Positions 55,152 through 64,000 of a DNA stretch of 64,000 bases are shown piece after piece. The stretch comes from Arenibacter catalasegens (lineage in GTDB: Bacteria > Bacteroidota > Bacteroidia > Flavobacteriales > Flavobacteriaceae). Under the pieces are notes generated by a model that saw nothing but the letters and a program-made list of their open reading frames with translations, had not been told where the DNA came from and did not search any database. Made by a program: the position numbers and the translations under genes. Numbering within the stretch: position 1 is the stretch's first letter; each line of letters opens with the position of its first letter. The stretch is from NCBI RefSeq assembly GCF_002909235.1, contig NZ_PHQQ01000020.1:1-64000 (forward strand), given 5' to 3'.

Positions 55152-56264
55152 ATGAAATCAACCATTGTCGCCGAGCGACTTTATTCTCTCGATGCCCTTA
55201 GGGGTTTTGATATGTTCTGGATAATAGGAGCAGAGGAAATTTTTCATCACCTATCAGAAATAATGAATGCTCCATTTTGGAATATTTTATCAGGACAATT
55301 TCAACATCCGGCATGGCATGGTTTTGCTTTTTATGACCTGATCTTTCCGCTATTTCTTTTTCTGGCTGGAGTGGCAACACCCTATTCTATAGGGAAACAG
55401 TTGGAAAAGGGTGCGGACAGGAAAGCACTCTTGTATCGTGTTGTTAAAAGGGGCTTAATATTGGTTCTTTTAGGGGTTTTATATAATAACAGGCTGGAAA
55501 TTAAGCCTTTGGAGGAAATTAGATTTGGAAGTGTTTTAGGGCGTATTGGTCTGGCATATATGTTTGCCAATATTATTTACCTATACTTTAAACAAAGAGG
55601 ACAAATGATATGGTTTGTTTCACTTCTATTGGGTTATTGGTTTTTATTGTTGTTCAATTCAGCCCCAGGTTTTCCTATTGGCGATTTAAGTATGGAAGGC
55701 AATTTTGTGTCCTATTTAGATAGGTCCATTATTCCTGGAAGACTATATCTGGGCATTCATGACCCAGAAGGCTTGGTGGCTACCATTCCGGCAATATCTA
55801 CGGCCCTCCTTGGAATTTTTGTAGGTAATTTATTAAGGGAAACACCTGCTGACAGGAAAAAAACTACGGCCATTAGGTTAGGAATTTTGGGTGTTCTTCT
55901 CCTTATTGTGGCGCAAATCTGGAATCTTGTTTTACCCTTTAACAAAAATCTATGGACCAGTTCGTTCGTATTGCAATGCGGGGGTATAAGTACGCTCTTA
56001 ATGGCAGCCTTTTATTACTTAATAGATATTTTAGGGTATAAAAAATGGGCATTTTTCTTTAAGGTAATAGGTATGAATGCCATTTTGATTTATTTGTCAA
56101 AAGTTTTTATAGATTGGTCCTATACCACCAATGCCTTTTTTGCATGGTTGGGGCAATTGGTTGGCGACCCTTACAATGCAGTGGTGATGGTCTTTTGTTA
56201 TCTCGCTGTTCAATGGGCCTTATTGTATGTTCTTTACAGACAAAAACTTTTTTTAAGGGTTTAA
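55152..56264 (+). CDS. HGSNAT/DUF5009-type membrane acyltransferase
   Basis: This 370-residue multi-pass membrane protein has about 10 helices. The opening ERLYSLDALRGFDMFWIIG matches the heparan-alpha-glucosaminide N-acetyltransferase (HGSNAT) and DUF5009 family, in which DALRGxxM is a hallmark. HPAWHGFAFYDLIFPLFLFLAGVA near 56-79 has the expected active-site histidine region. It would move an acetyl group across the inner membrane to amino sugars; the acceptor is unknown. It is the first gene of the plus-strand glycan cluster, 148 bases before the GH32 gene, and has a palindrome just upstream of its start. Confidence 0.88.
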   Translation: MKSTIVAERLYSLDALRGFDMFWIIGAEEIFHHLSEIMNAPFWNILSGQFQHPAWHGFAFYDLIFPLFLFLAGVATPYSIGKQLEKGADRKALLYRVVKRGLILVLLGVLYNNRLEIKPLEEIRFGSVLGRIGLAYMFANIIYLYFKQRGQMIWFVSLLLGYWFLLLFNSAPGFPIGDLSMEGNFVSYLDRSIIPGRLYLGIHDPEGLVATIPAISTALLGIFVGNLLRETPADRKKTTAIRLGILGVLLLIVAQIWNLVLPFNKNLWTSSFVLQCGGISTLLMAAFYYLIDILGYKKWAFFFKVIGMNAILIYLSKVFIDWSYTTNAFFAWLGQLVGDPYNAVVMVFCYLAVQWALLYVLYRQKLFLRV

Positions 56265-56412
56265 TTCCTGTCTTGGATAGTAAGGGGTAAATGAGCAAAG
56301 CCCTCAATAAGTTTGTCCTGATTTGGGTTTTGGAAAATTAATCTCAGTAACCTCGACCCCCACAGTTTTAAACTGGGTATATTTTTGCTATTTTTATTAA
56401 AAACTAAGGATC

Positions 56413-57978
56413 TTGAAAAAATACAATATCAAAATATTATGGGTAGTTCTTGGTTTGGCACTTTTTTCTTGCAGGGACGGGGAAAAAGTAAAACCAATAA
56501 ATACAGTTGCTGAACAACAGCACCATTATCTGGAGGAATATCGCCCACAATTTCATTTTTCGCCACCTGAAAAATGGATGAACGACCCAAATGGCTTGGT
56601 CTATAACAAAGGAATATACCATCTTTTTTATCAATATTACCCAGAAGATATTGTTTGGGGGCCTATGCATTGGGGGCATGCCACAAGTAAAGATATGGTT
56701 CATTGGGAAAATAAACCTATTGCTTTGTTTCCTGACGAACAAGGCTATATTTTTTCTGGAAGTGCGGTCATCGATACCGATAATTCCTCTGGGTTCGGAA
56801 GTGTGGATAATCCACCCTTAGTGGCCATATTCACCTATCATAAGGCTGAATGGGCAGAAGAAGGCCGAATCGACTTTCAGACCCAAGGTATTGCCTACAG
56901 TCTGGATAATGGGGATACTTGGGTTAAATATGAAGGCAATCCTGTCATAAAAAACGAAGGCATAAAGGATTTTAGAGATCCCAAGGTATTTTGGAACGAT
57001 AAAGCCAATAATTGGACCATGCTATTGGTGGCAGGAGATCACCTCCAAATTTGGCAATCCCCCGACTTAAAAGATTGGGCTAAAGTGAGCGAATTTGGAA
57101 AGGATCAAGGGGCACATGGTGGTGTTTGGGAATGCCCAGATCTCTTTCCTTTGAAAGTAGAAGGTACAGATTTGGAAAAGTGGGTCCTCTTGATCAGTAT
57201 TAATCCCGGGGCACCCAATGGGGGCAGCGGGACCCAGTATTTTATAGGTGATTTTGATGGTAAAACCTTTACAAGTGACCAAAAGGAGGATAGATGGATC
57301 GACTGGGGTAGGGATAATTATGCGGGGGTTACCTATAATAATACACCCAAGAAAGATCGAATTTTCATTGGTTGGATGAGTAATTGGGACTATGCCCAGG
57401 AGACGCCTACAGAAAAGTGGCGTAGTGCTATGACCTTGCCCAGAATATTGGCTTTACAACAAGTAAATGGCGCTTTTGAATTATTTAATTATCCTTTGCA
57501 AAGTGTTGAGAAATTGCGGGATCTAGGTACTTCACAAGATCTGTCAATAGATTCAAAATCGGATAAGTCCTTAACTTTTGACCATTTTAATAGCTCCGAA
57601 GTTAAATTTAAGACTAGCTCTCGAGCATTTATCCTAGACTTTAAAAATAGTTTGGGAGAGAATTTGAATTTGATTATGGATGCTGAAAATCAACAGTTTG
57701 TTTTGGACAGGTCACGATCTGGAAAAGTTTCTTTTGATGAAGATTTTATTAAAAATGTTCAGACCATGCCCCTGCCCAAGTTGCCAAATGGGGAATATGA
57801 AGTGCGAATACTAATGGATTGGTCCTCGGTAGAGATTTTCATATACGGGGGGCAATATGTGATGACCGCCCAAATCTTTCCCAGTGAACATTACAAGACC
57901 TTGGTAATTTCAAATCCAGATGATGCTAAATTAGAATTGGATGAATTTACAATTAGTCCCATCAAATCCATTTGGTAA
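56413..57978 (+). CDS. GH32 family fructan hydrolase lipoprotein (levanase/inulinase-like)
   Basis: This 521-residue lipoprotein has lipid cysteine C20 (LALFSCRD). The GH32 catalytic motifs are complete: WMNDPNGL near 55 (nucleophile aspartate), FRDPKVFW near 189 (transition-state aspartate) and WECPDLFPL near 239 (acid/base glutamate). A C-terminal beta-sandwich follows the propeller. It should cleave fructose from levan, inulin or sucrose-type ends; specificity cannot be read. The start is TTG at 56413, the only start that keeps the full signal peptide. It is followed by the metallophosphoesterase gene after 44 bases. Confidence 0.92.
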   Translation: MKKYNIKILWVVLGLALFSCRDGEKVKPINTVAEQQHHYLEEYRPQFHFSPPEKWMNDPNGLVYNKGIYHLFYQYYPEDIVWGPMHWGHATSKDMVHWENKPIALFPDEQGYIFSGSAVIDTDNSSGFGSVDNPPLVAIFTYHKAEWAEEGRIDFQTQGIAYSLDNGDTWVKYEGNPVIKNEGIKDFRDPKVFWNDKANNWTMLLVAGDHLQIWQSPDLKDWAKVSEFGKDQGAHGGVWECPDLFPLKVEGTDLEKWVLLISINPGAPNGGSGTQYFIGDFDGKTFTSDQKEDRWIDWGRDNYAGVTYNNTPKKDRIFIGWMSNWDYAQETPTEKWRSAMTLPRILALQQVNGAFELFNYPLQSVEKLRDLGTSQDLSIDSKSDKSLTFDHFNSSEVKFKTSSRAFILDFKNSLGENLNLIMDAENQQFVLDRSRSGKVSFDEDFIKNVQTMPLPKLPNGEYEVRILMDWSSVEIFIYGGQYVMTAQIFPSEHYKTLVISNPDDAKLELDEFTISPIKSIW

Positions 57979-58022
57979 TTAAAAAATTATTTCAAACGCT
58001 ATTCAAATAAAATAACTAATAG

Positions 58023-59048
58023 ATGAAACGTCGATTATTTTTTAAAAATGCAGCTTCAGCATCAATTGGATTGGGATTAACCAAGTATTCCACAAATGAA
58101 ACAGCTACAAATTCTTCTGAAAAGGCCATTCAGTTTTGTGTTACTGTGGAGGAAAATAAGCTTCAATTTTTTTCGGACGCTATTACGGAACCTATAAAGA
58201 TCGTTCATATTGCCGATACCCATCTTTTTAGGGATGATGAACGCGGTGTTCCTTATAAAAAGTATAGTGGACGTATGGCAAAGGCCTACAACCAGACCAG
58301 ACACTTTAAAACTGATGAATTAACCAATCCTGAACTAGCGTTTGAGGCGGCCTTGAATTTCGCGAAAGAGTCCCAGGCAGACTTAATTACCTTGATCGGT
58401 GATATTTTTAGTTTTCCATCGGAAGCGGCCATCGAGTGGGTACAGGCCAAGTTGAAAGAAGTGGATATCCCTTATGTTTATGTTGCCGGTAATCATGATT
58501 GGCATTATGAGGGAATGGAGGGTCCTCTGGAAGATTTAAGGGACAAATGGATCAATAAAAGACTACTGCCTTTGTATCAGGGCAATCATCCATTAATTGC
58601 GTCATATGAGGTAAAAGGAATCCGATTCTTGGCCATCGACAATTCTACCTATCAAATAAATGAGGATCAATTGGCCTTTTTTAAAAAACATGTTGCTAGC
58701 AATGTTCCGTTGGTTCTTTTGGTACATATACCCATGTACGCCCCAGGGAAATCCATTGGTTTTGGATGTGGCAATCCGGATTGGGGTGCTTCTTCCGATA
58801 GAAACTTTGAGTTGGAAGGGCGATTGAGGTGGCCAGAATCGGGACATTCGGAAACAACCTTTAATTTTCATAAGGCGGTGTTTTCTGCTCCAAATCTTAT
58901 GGGTATATTTTCAGGACATATTCATCGATTTTCAATAGAATCACTAAAGGGGAAACCTCAAATAGTGAGCGATGACAATGCCAGTGGAGGATACTTGGAT
59001 GTTAATTTTATGCCTTTGGAGCCCAAGGACCGGTCGCTGATTTTTTAG
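58023..59048 (+). CDS. exported metallophosphoesterase, possible Tat substrate
   Basis: This 341-residue enzyme begins MKRRLFFKNAASASIG, close to a twin-arginine signal (RR, then F and K) though its hydrophobic region is weak. Calcineurin motifs follow in order: HIADTHLFRDDE near 62, GDIFSFPSE near 127, GNHDWHYEG near 159, LVHIPMY near 237 and FSGHIHRFS near 298. The substrate is unknown. It lies in the GH32/FAD/sialidase cluster, 44 bases after GH32 and 57 before the first flavoprotein, so it is likely a periplasmic phosphatase acting on the same glycan. Confidence 0.85.
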   Translation: MKRRLFFKNAASASIGLGLTKYSTNETATNSSEKAIQFCVTVEENKLQFFSDAITEPIKIVHIADTHLFRDDERGVPYKKYSGRMAKAYNQTRHFKTDELTNPELAFEAALNFAKESQADLITLIGDIFSFPSEAAIEWVQAKLKEVDIPYVYVAGNHDWHYEGMEGPLEDLRDKWINKRLLPLYQGNHPLIASYEVKGIRFLAIDNSTYQINEDQLAFFKKHVASNVPLVLLVHIPMYAPGKSIGFGCGNPDWGASSDRNFELEGRLRWPESGHSETTFNFHKAVFSAPNLMGIFSGHIHRFSIESLKGKPQIVSDDNASGGYLDVNFMPLEPKDRSLIF

Positions 59049-59105
59049 GGATCACAACATTGCAAATACTATTTTTAAATACACATTATAAATTAAAAAG
59101 TGAAA

Positions 59106-60830
59106 ATGATTAGAACTTATTATCGATTGAACGTGAAAAATTATTCTATTAAGGTATTCCTGTGTTTGTCCTTGGTCTTCATGACCTTAGCCGCAAATGG
59201 GCAGACCAAGAAGTACGATATTGTTATATACGGTGGCACTTCCGCTGGAGTTGCGGCTGCGCTGCAAAGTAGTAGAATGGGGAAGTCCGTTGTACTTATA
59301 GAACCTACCGATCGCATTGGTGGATTGACCACTGGAGGCCTGGGCCAGACAGATATTGGCAATAAACAGGCCATAGGGGGAATTTCCAGGGAGTTCTATG
59401 AGAACATCAAAAAATATTACGATGATCCGGAAAATTGGAAATGGGAGAAAAGATCGGAGTATATCGATGGTGGCCAAACCCGTACGGAGGAGGGGGAGGC
59501 TACCATGTGGACCTTTGAACCTTCTGCCGCCCTTGCTGTATATAAGGATATGATGGACAAGGAGAAAATTAAAATGGTCTACAATGAAAGGTTGAACAGG
59601 GAATCCGGGGTAAAAAAAGTAAATGGGAAAATAGAGTCGATCACCATGGAAAGTGGCAAGACCTACAAGGGAAAGGTATTTCTGGACGCTACCTATGAGG
59701 GCGACCTAATGGCCTCGGCCGGGGTTTCCTATGCCGTGGGCAGGGAAAGTAACGAGGAATATGGGGAAACCTTGAACGGAGTGCAGGCCAATAGCATAAA
59801 TAGGGCCTTGACGGGATTTGTTTCCAAAAATGCATTTAACCATAATTTAATCCCAGGGGTAGATCCCTATGTCAAAAAGGGCGATCCAGCATCCGGCCTA
59901 TTGCCAAATGTGAATGAAAAACCGGGACTTGAAGGGGAAGGCGATAAAAAAATACAGGCCTATTGTTTTAGGATGTGCCTAACAGATCACCCTGAAAACC
60001 GAATTCCCTTCCAGAAACCCTCAAATTATGATGAGATCAACTATGAACTGTTGTTCCGGAACTATGAGGCAAGAAAAGGGACTATAAGGGATATGTATAG
60101 TTATAGCAATACGCTGTTACCCTGGATCAATTCCAGTATGCCCAATAGAAAAACGGATACGAACAACAAGTTTGGCTTTTCTACCGACTACATCGGCAGG
60201 AATTATGACTACCCCGAGGCCAGCTATGCGGAACGTGAAAAGATTATAGAGGACCATAGGAATTACCAAATGGGATTGATGTGGTCCTTGGCCAATCATC
60301 CAAGAATTCCTGAAGAGGTCCGTGAGGAAGCTTCCAAATGGGGTACTTCCAAAGATGAATTTGAAAGGGCCGACGGGTGGCAACAGCAACTCTATATTAG
60401 GGAAGCACGGAGAATGATCAGTGATTATGTAATGACCCAAAAAAATTGTGAGGCACTAATAGTGGCCGAGGATGCCATTGGTATGGCCGCCTATGGAATG
60501 GATTCGCATAATGTACAGCGTTATGTGGATGCCAATGGATATGTGCAGAACGAGGGCAATGTAGAGGCCCATGGCTTTAAGCCCTATCCCATAAGTTATA
60601 GATCTTTGGTCCCAAAAAAGGAGGAATGCAATAACCTTATTGTCCCTATCTGTGTTAGTTCAACGCACATTGCTTTTGGATCCATTCGCATGGAGCCGGT
60701 ATTTATGGTCTTGGGACAATCTGCAGCCACAGCGGCAGCACTTGCCATAGATGGTAATATCAATGTACAAGATGTGCCTTACCCTATTTTAAAGGAGCAA
60801 CTATTAAAAGATAGTCAAAGGTTAAAATAA
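59106..60830 (+). CDS. exported FAD-dependent oxidoreductase (PF12831 type), 1
   Basis: This 574-residue flavoprotein has an N-terminal signal peptide (hydrophobic 14-28, cleavage near ANG-QT). The FAD-binding motif is [28 protein letters not shown], continuing [16 protein letters not shown]. The motif [16 protein letters not shown] and the C-terminal [34 protein letters not shown] complete the PF12831 profile. The ATG at 59106 is preferred over GTG at 59100. The substrate is probably a sugar or sugar acid, but it is not known. A paralogue follows 42 bases downstream, so the pair may be functionally divergent. Confidence 0.88.
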   Translation: MIRTYYRLNVKNYSIKVFLCLSLVFMTLAANGQTKKYDIVIYGGTSAGVAAALQSSRMGKSVVLIEPTDRIGGLTTGGLGQTDIGNKQAIGGISREFYENIKKYYDDPENWKWEKRSEYIDGGQTRTEEGEATMWTFEPSAALAVYKDMMDKEKIKMVYNERLNRESGVKKVNGKIESITMESGKTYKGKVFLDATYEGDLMASAGVSYAVGRESNEEYGETLNGVQANSINRALTGFVSKNAFNHNLIPGVDPYVKKGDPASGLLPNVNEKPGLEGEGDKKIQAYCFRMCLTDHPENRIPFQKPSNYDEINYELLFRNYEARKGTIRDMYSYSNTLLPWINSSMPNRKTDTNNKFGFSTDYIGRNYDYPEASYAEREKIIEDHRNYQMGLMWSLANHPRIPEEVREEASKWGTSKDEFERADGWQQQLYIREARRMISDYVMTQKNCEALIVAEDAIGMAAYGMDSHNVQRYVDANGYVQNEGNVEAHGFKPYPISYRSLVPKKEECNNLIVPICVSSTHIAFGSIRMEPVFMVLGQSAATAAALAIDGNINVQDVPYPILKEQLLKDSQRLK

Positions 60831-60872
60831 ATTACATTTTTTCTAAAAGAGCAATTTCAACAATCAAATAAA

Positions 60873-62546
60873 ATGAAGCAAAAAAGGAAGACCATTAATT
60901 TAGCCCTTATCTTATTAGTATTAGCTGGGTTGATGTCCCTTACGGGCTGTAAACAATCCGAAGAGAAGAGTAACCCAGTAGCTACAGCCGATATTATTAT
61001 TTATGGAGGTACTTCCGCTGCTGTATCCGCTGCGGTAGAAGCAAAACGCTCTGGAAAATCGGTCATTGTGGTGTCGCCCGATATTCATTTGGGCGGATTG
61101 TCCTCAGGAGGTTTGGGCTTTACAGATACAGGGGACAAGAGTGTTATTGGTGGGCTGGCCAGGGAGTTTTACCATAGGGTTTGGCAACATTACAACACGG
61201 ACGATGCCTGGGTCTGGCAAAAAAAGGAGGAATACGGTAACAAAGGCCAGGGTACCCCTGCCATGGATGGTGAAAATAGGACCATGTGGATCTTTGAGCC
61301 ACATGTAGCAGAAAACGTATTCGAAGATTTTGTTAGGGAAGAGCAGATCCGAGTAGATCGGGATGAATGGTTGGATAGGGAAAACGGAGTGCTTATGAAG
61401 GATGGCAATATTGTTTCCATTACCACCTTGTCGGGAAAGACATATTCTGGAAAAATGTTTTTGGACGTCACTTATGAGGGAGACCTTATGGCTTCGGCAG
61501 GCGTAAGCTATCATGTGGGAAGAGAAGGCAAGGAAGTATACGGCGAAGAATGGAATGGGGTACAGACGGGGGTCTTGCATCATAAACATTGGTTTCAATC
61601 GGACATTTCACCTTATGTAGTGCCGGGAGATCCCACTAGCGGTTTTTTGCCCAAGATATCAGAAGAAGATCCTGGGGAAAGGCACAGCGGTGACGATAAG
61701 ATCCAAGCCTATTGCTTTAGGATGTGTATGAGCAATTATCCAGAAAATAGGATTCCCTTTCCCAAGCCCGAGGATTACGACCCCATGAATTACGAATTAT
61801 TGGCAAGGTCCTTAGAAACAGGAAGGAAGGATTGGTTCGAAAAATTCGATCCCATACCAAACCATAAAACGGATACCAACAACCACGGTCCTTTCAGTAG
61901 TGATAATATTGGCATGAATTACGATTATCCGGAGGCCACCTATGAAAGAAGAAAAGAGATCATTAAGGAACACGAGAATTACCAAAAAGGATTGTTGTGG
62001 TTCGTAGCCAATGACCCTAGGGTTCCAGAGGATATACAGTCGGAAATGCAAAAATGGGGCTTGGCCAAGGATGAATTTACGGATAATGGCAACTGGCCAC
62101 ATCAGATCTATGTAAGGGAGGCAAGGCGGATGATAGGAGAGTTTGTTATGACCGAAAATGAATTGTTAAAAAAGAATCCGACGCCTAAACCCATAGGTTT
62201 GGGGTCCTATACCATGGATTCCCACAATGTGCAGCGTTATGTGAAACCGGATGGGTTTGTACAGAATGAAGGGGATATAGGGGTCAGCACCAATGGTCCT
62301 TATACTATTTCCTATGGATCTTTGGTGCCAAAGAAGGAAGAATGTAAGAACCTATTGGTTCCTGTTTGTGTTTCTTCCAGTCATATCGCTTTTGGATCTA
62401 TGAGAATGGAACCCGTATTTATGATTTTGGGACAATCAGCTGCCGCTGCCGCGGTTCTGGCAATTGATGGAAAAACTAGTGTACAGGAAGTGGATTACGA
62501 GAAGTTAAAGGACGTTTTAGTGTCTAAGGAGCAAATTGTAGAGTAA
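60873..62546 (+). CDS. FAD-dependent oxidoreductase lipoprotein (PF12831 type), 2
   Basis: This 557-residue paralogue of the preceding enzyme has a lipoprotein signal (SLTGCKQ, lipid on C26) in place of a cleaved signal peptide. It keeps the FAD loop (IIIYGGTSAAVSAAVEAKRSGKS), [33 protein letters not shown] and the C-terminal PVCVSSSHIAFGSMRMEPVFMILGQSAAAAAVLA. Identity with the first protein is high throughout, so a tandem duplication followed by divergence in anchoring is likely. It is 68 bases upstream of the sialidase gene. Confidence 0.88.
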   Translation: MKQKRKTINLALILLVLAGLMSLTGCKQSEEKSNPVATADIIIYGGTSAAVSAAVEAKRSGKSVIVVSPDIHLGGLSSGGLGFTDTGDKSVIGGLAREFYHRVWQHYNTDDAWVWQKKEEYGNKGQGTPAMDGENRTMWIFEPHVAENVFEDFVREEQIRVDRDEWLDRENGVLMKDGNIVSITTLSGKTYSGKMFLDVTYEGDLMASAGVSYHVGREGKEVYGEEWNGVQTGVLHHKHWFQSDISPYVVPGDPTSGFLPKISEEDPGERHSGDDKIQAYCFRMCMSNYPENRIPFPKPEDYDPMNYELLARSLETGRKDWFEKFDPIPNHKTDTNNHGPFSSDNIGMNYDYPEATYERRKEIIKEHENYQKGLLWFVANDPRVPEDIQSEMQKWGLAKDEFTDNGNWPHQIYVREARRMIGEFVMTENELLKKNPTPKPIGLGSYTMDSHNVQRYVKPDGFVQNEGDIGVSTNGPYTISYGSLVPKKEECKNLLVPVCVSSSHIAFGSMRMEPVFMILGQSAAAAAVLAIDGKTSVQEVDYEKLKDVLVSKEQIVE

Positions 62547-62614
62547 TACATGCCCCATATTTATTTGTAGGCAAAAATTTAATAATAAAATCTCCAACCT
62601 AAAGAAATAATAAA

Positions 62615-63790
62615 ATGGCTTTTTTCAAATTATTTTCGAAGCGAATTTTCGTTTTCATCATTTTTACCATAGTGGGATATCCACTTGCGTCCCAAACCTC
62701 CAAAGGGGAAAAGGAGCAAGAAAAAATGTTGAATTATATTTTTGAAGGAGGAACGGAGGGTTATCAGTGTTTTCGAATTCCGGCGGTAGTAACATCAAAA
62801 AAAGGAACTTTATTAGCTTTTGCCGAGGGAAGAAAAAATGGCTGTAGCGATACAGGAAATATCGACTTGGTAATGAAGCGATCACAAGACGGTGGTAAAA
62901 CATGGGGGCAATTGGAAGTGCTCTGGCACGATGGTGGTAATACCTGTGGAAATCCGTCACCTGTAATTGATCGGACTACGGGCAATATTTTTTTATTATC
63001 CACATGGAATTTAGGGGAAGACCATGAATCGGAAATAATCGCCCAAAAAAGTAAGGACACTCGCAGGGTATTTGTGTTAAAATCGGAAAATGATGGTAAT
63101 AGTTGGAGTAGGCCCAAAGAAATTACCTCTGATATAAAATCACCTAACTGGACATGGTATGCCACTGGGCCTGGGTCGGGTATTCAAATACTTGGAGGTA
63201 AGTATAAGGATAGGTTGGTGATAGCCAGTGATCATATTGAAGCGGTAACCAAAAAGTATTATTCACATACTATTTACTCCGACGATCATGGAGAAACATG
63301 GGAGTTGGGAGGAAGCACCCCTAAGGATCAAGTTAATGAATGTGAAGTCGTTGAGCTCTCCGATCATAGCTTAATGTTGAACATGCGTAATTACGATCGA
63401 AATAGGAGTAGCCGTCAATTGGCCTATAGTGATGATGGGGGTGAATCTTGGAAAGAGATGCATCATCAAGAAACTTTGATAGAACCCATTTGTCAGGCCA
63501 GTACCTTGCGATTTCAGTTTAAGGAGCAGGTATATGTCCTTTTTGCGAATCCAGCGGATACTAAAAACAGAGTAAATATGACGCTAAGATTAAGTGAGGA
63601 CGACGGTAAGACATGGCCTATTGAAAAGCAAATTTTCCAAGGTCCATCGGCCTACTCCGATTTAACCCCAATTGACCGGAAAAATATTGGTATATTATAC
63701 GAAGGTGGACATAAAAATGCTTATCAAGGAATAATTTGGGAGTCTATGGGTATATCGGAACTCTTGCAAAAGCGAAAAAAGTTAGATTAA
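62615..63790 (+). CDS. GH33 exo-alpha-sialidase
   Basis: This 391-residue enzyme has a signal peptide (hydrophobic 11-24, cleavage near LAS-QT). Sialidase landmarks are FRIP at 53-56 (first arginine of the triad, R54), EGR (R73), the acid/base aspartate in GCSDTGNIDL (D79) and Asp-boxes SQDGGKTW, SDDHGETW, SDDGGESW and SEDDGKTW. A glutamate in EPICQAS and the tyrosine in AYSDLTP complete the set. It should release terminal sialic or related nonulosonic acids. It closes the glycan cluster and is followed by a hairpin terminator. No sialic-acid catabolism genes (nanA/nanK) lie in the window. Confidence 0.92.
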   Translation: MAFFKLFSKRIFVFIIFTIVGYPLASQTSKGEKEQEKMLNYIFEGGTEGYQCFRIPAVVTSKKGTLLAFAEGRKNGCSDTGNIDLVMKRSQDGGKTWGQLEVLWHDGGNTCGNPSPVIDRTTGNIFLLSTWNLGEDHESEIIAQKSKDTRRVFVLKSENDGNSWSRPKEITSDIKSPNWTWYATGPGSGIQILGGKYKDRLVIASDHIEAVTKKYYSHTIYSDDHGETWELGGSTPKDQVNECEVVELSDHSLMLNMRNYDRNRSSRQLAYSDDGGESWKEMHHQETLIEPICQASTLRFQFKEQVYVLFANPADTKNRVNMTLRLSEDDGKTWPIEKQIFQGPSAYSDLTPIDRKNIGILYEGGHKNAYQGIIWESMGISELLQKRKKLD

Positions 63791-63872
63791 AACTTGGATC
63801 TTGTTAAAGAAATTCTCTAATAAGTGCCTCCAGTTACCATTAAAGGGAAGTTAGAAAAGGGTGTAAAAATAA

Positions 63873-63899
63873 AAAAGCCCTTGAAAATCAAGGGCTTTT
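63873..63899. terminator. bidirectional intrinsic terminator between sialidase and tRNA-Phe
   Basis: A 12-base perfect stem AAAAGCCCTTGA/TCAAGGGCTTTT with an AAA loop, rich in A on the left and T on the right. It lies between the convergent sialidase and tRNA genes and can end transcription from both. Confidence 0.88.
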
Positions 63900-63903
63900 A
63901 AGG

Positions 63904-63976
63904 TGGTGCCTCCAGGAATCGAACCAGGGACACATGGATTTTCAGTCCATTGCTCTACCAACTGAGCTAAGGCACC
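63904..63976 (-). tRNA. tRNA-Phe (GAA)
   Basis: A 73-base tRNA on the minus strand. The acceptor stem is GGTGCCT/AGGCACC, the D-arm GCTC..GAGC, and the anticodon arm ATGGA-CTGAAAA-TCCAT gives anticodon GAA. The T-arm is CCTGG-TTCGATT-CCTGG with one T-T mismatch in the middle. CCA is not encoded: the bases after the discriminator are CCT. Confidence 0.95.
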
Positions 63977-64000
63977 AAACGCTGTAAGCGGGTGCAAATA

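Noticed and set aside
61104-61598. 164-codon minus-strand frame inside the second flavoprotein gene
   Set aside because: Antisense shadow of a conserved enzyme; no independent support.
63904-63976. Integration (att) site at tRNA-Phe
   Set aside because: No integrase, direct repeat of the tRNA 3' end or foreign DNA was found beside it within the window.

Overview
The window looks like chromosomal DNA from a marine-type Flavobacteriaceae member (Bacteroidota; Maribacter, Zobellia and Arenibacter are comparable genera, but the genus cannot be fixed from this sequence). The signs are a SusC/SusD pair, many short lipoprotein signals, AT-rich leaders without clear Shine-Dalgarno sites, a TTG-N19-TAnnTTTG-like promoter, a mevalonate pathway segment beside an archaeal-type UbiA prenyltransferase, and several carbohydrate-active enzymes. 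No transposase, phage gene, rRNA or CRISPR array was found. The only RNA gene seen is tRNA-Phe at the right edge.

Layout. 1-11 kb: a metallophosphoesterase, a two-subunit molybdenum hydroxylase (IorA/IorB type), a bestrophin, and a five-gene minus-strand run (GNAT, BNR-4 propeller protein, alcohol dehydrogenase, Crp-like regulator, DinB). Three gene-free islands (about 73-783, 5651-6548, 10585-11197) share hairpin-rich repeat modules. 11-16.7 kb: a small membrane protein, a pseudouridine synthase, UbiA, mevalonate kinase, diphosphomevalonate decarboxylase, TspO and a DUF1697 protein. 16.9-20 kb: glycerol kinase, glycerol channel and a GH16 lipoprotein. 20-35.4 kb: a maltose-type locus (GH13, GH65 phosphorylase, beta-phosphoglucomutase, LacI regulator, SusC/SusD) with a sodium:solute symporter at its right end, and a GDPD/flavoprotein pair at its left.

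35.8-45.8 kb: two consecutive ~1100-residue FG-GAP/ASPIC lipoproteins, a vanadium-type haloperoxidase lipoprotein, an effector-binding-like protein and an unknown lipoprotein. 45.8-54.3 kb: a large outer-membrane protein joining a phosphoesterase, a possible kinase-like fold and an Omp85-type barrel; an HD-hydrolase fused to a Pycsar-effector-like membrane domain; a GAF protein; and another metallophosphoesterase. 54.3-64 kb: a TonB protein, then a plus-strand glycan cluster (HGSNAT-like acyltransferase, GH32, metallophosphoesterase, two FAD oxidoreductases, GH33 sialidase), ending in a hairpin terminator and tRNA-Phe.

How the genes fit together. The LacI/SusCD/GH65/PgmB/GH13 genes form a plausible route for alpha-glucooligosaccharides: SusCD import, cytoplasmic hydrolysis and phosphorolysis, then conversion of beta-glucose-1-phosphate to glucose-6-phosphate. 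The mevalonate genes feed isoprenoid and prenyl-lipid synthesis. The less ordinary parts are the HD-PycTM fusion with its GAF neighbour, the phosphatase/kinase-like/barrel fusion, the ASPIC-ASPIC-haloperoxidase module, and the nested intergenic repeats. All functions are inferred from motifs read by eye; no database search was run.
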